From positions 7,740-71,739 of the forward strand of contig DLPD01000025.1 in the NCBI GenBank assembly GCA_002479785.1: a DNA stretch of 64,000 bases. Direction: 5' to 3'. Source of the stretch: Cytophagaceae bacterium UBA7467. Lineage in GTDB: Bacteria > Bacteroidota > Bacteroidia > Cytophagales > Spirosomataceae. A program made the position numbers and the translations under genes. Position 1 is the stretch's first letter; every line of letters begins with the position of its first letter. Under the pieces are notes generated by a model. The model did no database searches, had not been told where the DNA came from, and saw nothing but the letters and a program-made list of their open reading frames with translations. Positions 61,007-64,000 of the stretch are shown here, one piece after another.

Positions 61007-63607
61007 ATGAACCCGAATAATTACACTTCACAAGCTGGACTTATTATTCAGAACGCGATGGAAATCGCGAGCCAGAATGGCCAACAAGCCATTGAAACGG
61101 GGCATCTTTTGCAAGCCATCTTGCAAGACGATAGCCAAACATCCGCCTTTCTTTTAAATAAGAACGGCGTGTCTGTTCCACAAATTCAGGAGAAATTACA
61201 AAGCATTCTTTCGTCTTATCCGAAAGTTTCAGGCGCACAGCCCTATGCGAGCAATGCCTTGCAACAGGTTTTGACGAGAGCGGAGGCTTTGAAAGCTGAA
61301 TTTGGCGATTCATATGTCAGCGTAGAGATTTTATTTCTCGCATTAATTGAATCTAAGGATGCTGTGGCTGACTTATTGAAGTCACTAAACATTACGAGTG
61401 CAAATTTTAAGAAATCCATCATCGAATTAAGAGGAAATAGAAAAGTGAACGATCCACACGCAGAAAGTACTTACCAGTCTTTGGAAAAATACGGTAAGAA
61501 TTTAAATGAATTAGCCAAAGCCGGAAAAATCGACCCGGTGATTGGACGTGACGAAGAAATTCGCCGTGTCCTGCAGATTTTATCGCGTAGAACGAAGAAT
61601 AACCCCATTCTGTTAGGAGAGCCGGGTGTAGGTAAAACCGCCATTGTGGAAGGTCTTGCTCAACGTATCGTCTCTGGCGATGTTCCCGAAAACCTGAAAT
61701 CCAAGATCGTGATGTCGCTTGACATGGGTCTTTTAGTGGCGGGAGCGAAGTACAAAGGTGAGTTTGAGGAACGTCTGAAGGCGGTCATCAAAGAGGTAAC
61801 GGACTCTGACGGAGAAATCGTTTTATTCATCGATGAGATCCACACCTTAATAGGTGCGGGTGGTGGAGGCGAAGGGGCGATGGATGCGGCGAACTTGTTG
61901 AAACCAGCCTTAGCGCGGGGTGAACTGCACGCAATTGGTGCTACGACTTTGAAAGAGTACCAAAAATACATCGAGAAAGACAAAGCCCTCGAACGCCGTT
62001 TTCAAGCGGTTTTAGTGGAGGAGCCGGATGTGGCCGATGCGATTTCCATTCTTCGCGGTATCAAGGATAAATATGAATTGCACCACGGCGTGCGTATTCA
62101 AGATGACGCTGTGATCGCGGCGGTAGAATTATCGAACCGCTATATTTCAGATCGTTTCTTGCCAGATAAAGCGATCGATTTGATGGATGAAGCAGCTGCC
62201 AAAATGCGTCTTGAGATTGACTCCGTCCCAGAAGAAATCGATGACATACAGCGCAAAATTATGCAGCTGGAGATTGAACGTGAGGCCATTCGCAGAGAGA
62301 ATAACAAAGAAAAAGAAACAATTTTATCCCGTGAATTAGCGGATTTATCGGAGAAAAGAGATGCGTTGAAGGCCAAATGGCAGTCAGAGAAATCCGTCCT
62401 AGATGCCGTTCGTGCCGAAAAAGAAACAATTGATCGCTTAAAACTTGAAGCAGAACAAGCCGAGCGTCAAGGCGATTATGGTAAGGTAGCCGAAATTCGC
62501 TACGGCCGTTTAGTAGAGTCGGAACAAAAATTAAAAGATATGCAGGCGCAGTCAGCAGGGGAGAACTCGATGTTACAGGAGGAAGTGACAGCTGAAAACG
62601 TAGCCGAAGTAGTGGCTAAATGGACTGGCATTCCTGTAAGCCGTATGTTGCAGACCGAAGTAGAGAAGCTATTGCATTTAGAAGATGAATTGCACAAACG
62701 CGTTGCTGGGCAGGATCAAGCCATCGAAATGGTTTCTGATGCGGTACGTCGTTCTCGTGCTGGATTACAGGATCCTAAACGTCCAATCGGTTCCTTTATT
62801 TTCTTGGGAACGACGGGTGTGGGTAAAACGGAATTAGCCAAGACTTTGGCATCCTACCTATTCAACGATGAAAATGCGATGATCCGCATCGATATGTCCG
62901 AATACCAAGAACGCCACGTCGTAAGTCGCTTAGTAGGAGCGCCTCCGGGATACGTGGGCTACGATGAAGGCGGTCAATTAACGGAAGCCGTGCGTCGCAA
63001 ACCCTACTCGGTCGTGTTATTAGATGAGATCGAAAAGGCACATCCGGACGTTTGGAACATCTTATTACAAGTATTAGACGAAGGACGATTAACGGATAAC
63101 AAGGGTCGCACAGCGAACTTCAAAAACACGATTATCATTATGACGTCTAACATTGGCAGCCATTTGATTCAAGAGAAAATGGCACAGATGGAAGGCTGGA
63201 ACAATGCAATTGTGATGGAAGAGACTAAAGAAGAAGTGATGACACTCTTGAAACAAGTCGTTCGTCCTGAATTCTTAAATCGCGTTGATGAAGTGGTATT
63301 GTTCGAGCCATTGACCTTAGAACATGCGCGCAAAATTTTAGCGATCCAATTCAAAGAGGTACAGAAGCGTTTAGCCGAACAAAATATTACGTTAGAAGCC
63401 TCCGAAGAGGCTTTGAACAAACTCGCAACAGATGGATATGATCCTAATTATGGAGGTCGCCCAATGAAACGTGTGCTTCAAAAAGCGGTGTTAAATGAAT
63501 TGTCTAAGGCGATATTATCTGGCAAGATTCAGAAAGATTCTGCGGTGATGATGGAGCTGGATGAGAAAGGTGAGTTGACTTTTGAGAATATTATTTTAGA
63601 AATTTGA
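61007..63607 (+). CDS. clpB: Disaggregase ClpB
   Basis: An 866-residue Hsp100 ATPase that pulls proteins out of aggregates with DnaK. The N-terminal Clp domain (1-145) is followed by AAA module 1 with Walker A GEPGVGKTA (about 204) and Walker B LFIDEIHTLIG, then the long coiled-coil middle domain (about 405-525) that separates ClpB from ClpA/ClpC. AAA module 2 has GTTGVGKTE (about 602), VLLDEIEKAHPD and the sensor GGRPMKRVLQ. Length and order are standard. A stop-spanning palindrome, heptamer tract and terminator follow. Confidence 0.96.
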   Translation: MNPNNYTSQAGLIIQNAMEIASQNGQQAIETGHLLQAILQDDSQTSAFLLNKNGVSVPQIQEKLQSILSSYPKVSGAQPYASNALQQVLTRAEALKAEFGDSYVSVEILFLALIESKDAVADLLKSLNITSANFKKSIIELRGNRKVNDPHAESTYQSLEKYGKNLNELAKAGKIDPVIGRDEEIRRVLQILSRRTKNNPILLGEPGVGKTAIVEGLAQRIVSGDVPENLKSKIVMSLDMGLLVAGAKYKGEFEERLKAVIKEVTDSDGEIVLFIDEIHTLIGAGGGGEGAMDAANLLKPALARGELHAIGATTLKEYQKYIEKDKALERRFQAVLVEEPDVADAISILRGIKDKYELHHGVRIQDDAVIAAVELSNRYISDRFLPDKAIDLMDEAAAKMRLEIDSVPEEIDDIQRKIMQLEIEREAIRRENNKEKETILSRELADLSEKRDALKAKWQSEKSVLDAVRAEKETIDRLKLEAEQAERQGDYGKVAEIRYGRLVESEQKLKDMQAQSAGENSMLQEEVTAENVAEVVAKWTGIPVSRMLQTEVEKLLHLEDELHKRVAGQDQAIEMVSDAVRRSRAGLQDPKRPIGSFIFLGTTGVGKTELAKTLASYLFNDENAMIRIDMSEYQERHVVSRLVGAPPGYVGYDEGGQLTEAVRRKPYSVVLLDEIEKAHPDVWNILLQVLDEGRLTDNKGRTANFKNTIIIMTSNIGSHLIQEKMAQMEGWNNAIVMEETKEEVMTLLKQVVRPEFLNRVDEVVLFEPLTLEHARKILAIQFKEVQKRLAEQNITLEASEEALNKLATDGYDPNYGGRPMKRVLQKAVLNELSKAILSGKIQKDSAVMMELDEKGELTFENIILEI

Positions 63608-63625
63608 ATTTCAAATTTCTAAAAT
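63593..63625. repeat. Perfect 15-bp palindrome across the clpB stop codon
   Basis: Arms 63593-63607 and 63611-63625 are exact reverse complements around ATT. The left arm is the last five codons of clpB including TGA. It is AT-rich, has no T-run, and is separate from the true terminator further on. Confidence 0.93.
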
Positions 63626-63658
63626 TCAAAGTACAAAGAGCAAAGTTCAAAGATCAAA
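63625..63658 (+). repeat. Heptamer tract after clpB (GTTCA type)
   Basis: Units of TTCAAAG/TACAAAG/AGCAAAG/TTCAAAG/ATCAAA, directly joined to the clpB palindrome. It is the same kind as the tract after lpd. Confidence 0.8.
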
Positions 63659-63665
63659 TTTGGTG

Positions 63666-63695
63666 TCAAAAAAGCGGCAATTGCCGCTTTTTTGA
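63666..63695. terminator. Terminator after clpB
   Basis: A perfect 30-base palindrome: TCAAAAAAGCGGCAA followed by its reverse complement, with A-tract and T-tract. It can stop transcription from both sides. It has the same build as the lpd terminator at 40464-40494. Confidence 0.9.
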
Positions 63696-63711
63696 TGTTT
63701 AAAGGATGTTG

Positions 63712-63766
63712 GCTGCTTCGCAGCTTAGTCTAAGAAAAAATTTCTGAAATCATCCCCGCAGGGGAT
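63712..63766. repeat. Two short palindromes in the clpB-aldehyde dehydrogenase gap
   Basis: GCTGC-TTC-GCAGC (63712-63724) and ATCCCC-GCA-GGGGAT (63752-63766) each have perfect arms and a 3-base loop. They resemble the TGACGC-TTC-GCGTCA hairpins beside tRNA-Arg(CCT). No gene is seen here. Confidence 0.6.
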
Positions 63767-63773
63767 TCCACCG

Positions 63774-63800
63774 TTATTCTTTGTGCTCTATGCTTTATAA
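63774..63800 (-). repeat. Heptamer tract at the end of the aldehyde dehydrogenase gene (GCATA type)
   Basis: On the minus strand it reads TTATAAAGCATAGAGC followed by ACAAAGAATAA. The stop codon (63797-63795) lies inside the tract. It shares an 18-base identical core with 28099-28116. Confidence 0.8.
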
Positions 63801-64000
63801 TCTGTTTTGCAAGCAAACCATCCTCGTAAACCGGTAAATCGCTTGCGTCCCCACACTCGTACTCCTCGAATCCGTTGTTGCCGGGAATGGGCCACCGTGT
63901 ACCATTGCGCCAGAAACTTCTACACCAGTTGGGAATCCATTGAATAATAGACGGCCTACTTTTTGTAGTAGGGTATCAACAAGTTCATCTGAAATTTCGG
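63795..64000 (-). CDS. Aldehyde dehydrogenase (2-oxoglutarate semialdehyde type), C-terminal end only
   Basis: The frame enters from beyond the window and shows 67 residues. GRLLFNGFPTGVEVSGAMVH followed by GGPFPATTDSRSTSVGTQAI is the C-terminal signature of NADP-dependent 2-oxoglutarate semialdehyde (2,5-dioxovalerate) dehydrogenases, which act in breakdown of sugar acids, arabinose or hydroxyproline. From family memory, homologues go on about 20 residues after the Cys-Tyr-Gln position with an NP...WR ending; here the protein stops early as VCLQNRL, at a heptamer tract. The rest of the gene is outside the window. Confidence 0.8.
   Translation of the reverse strand, partial: EISDELVDTLLQKVGRLLFNGFPTGVEVSGAMVHGGPFPATTDSRSTSVGTQAIYRFTRMVCLQNRL

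Overview
This window looks like a chromosomal segment of a Bacteroidota bacterium, most likely of the order Cytophagales. The evidence is a type IX secretion (T9SS) sorting-domain protein, a PorP/SprF protein, DUF4835 and DUF4290 family proteins, an Rpb6-like omega subunit next to bamD, few Shine-Dalgarno sequences, and promoters of the Bacteroidota type (TTTG-N19-TAnnTTTG). GC content looks to be in the low forties. The genus cannot be fixed from the sequence alone. Most of the window is housekeeping DNA with tightly packed operons. There is no IS element, CRISPR array, rRNA or prophage.

Layout. 1-4425: the end of a DUF1080 sugar-hydrolase-like gene, an IorAB-type molybdenum hydroxylase and an acyltransferase. 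4492-5652: a membrane-anchored AraC regulator. 5843-13809 (minus): a compact seven-gene set encoding an outer-membrane barrel, a phage-tail-fibre-like repeat protein, a FISUMP-like secreted protein, a thioredoxin-fold protein, an HlyD-like lipoprotein, a MacB/LolC-like permease and its ATPase. 14063-20044: nagB, a FemAB-like protein, tRNA-Arg(CCT) beside a broken partial copy of itself, hflX and atpG-atpA. 20299-28071: FKBP, Prc protease, inositol phosphatase, a tiny Cys-rich membrane protein, an ABC exporter, bamD, rpoZ and DUF4835. 28288-34450: tilS, an OstA-like protein, a small T9SS cargo, htpG and a PorP-like protein. 34702-40430: the 2-oxoglutarate dehydrogenase operon sucA-sucB-lpd. 40431-42794: an AT-rich island with a lipoprotein and a frameshifted secreted metalloprotease. 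42795-50420: MATE pump, murA, DUF4290, dgkA, asnS, divergent rpoN, enoyl-CoA hydratase and tRNA-Arg(ACG). 50476-57654: phosphodiesterase, DEAD-box helicase, an outer-membrane protein, a lipoprotein, and the rsmA-mgtE-dtd-mazG operon. 57727-64000: a large hybrid histidine kinase, clpB, and the 3' end of an aldehyde dehydrogenase.

The most unusual structure is a set of six short heptanucleotide tracts. All lie at or just after a stop codon, and all have the purine-rich strand in the sense of the gene they follow. There are two variants: GCATA type after hflX, DUF4835 and the aldehyde dehydrogenase, and GTTCA type after lpd, the MATE gene and clpB. At three of them (hflX, DUF4835, clpB) a perfect palindrome spans the stop codon, as if the end of the gene had been copied back in inverted orientation; the arms are 7, 23 and 15 bp. 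Other notable points are the seven-gene export-like cluster, the duplicated tRNA 3' end, the frameshifted protease, a MurA with Asp in place of the catalytic Cys, and a terminator lying 9 bases before the hflX start codon.
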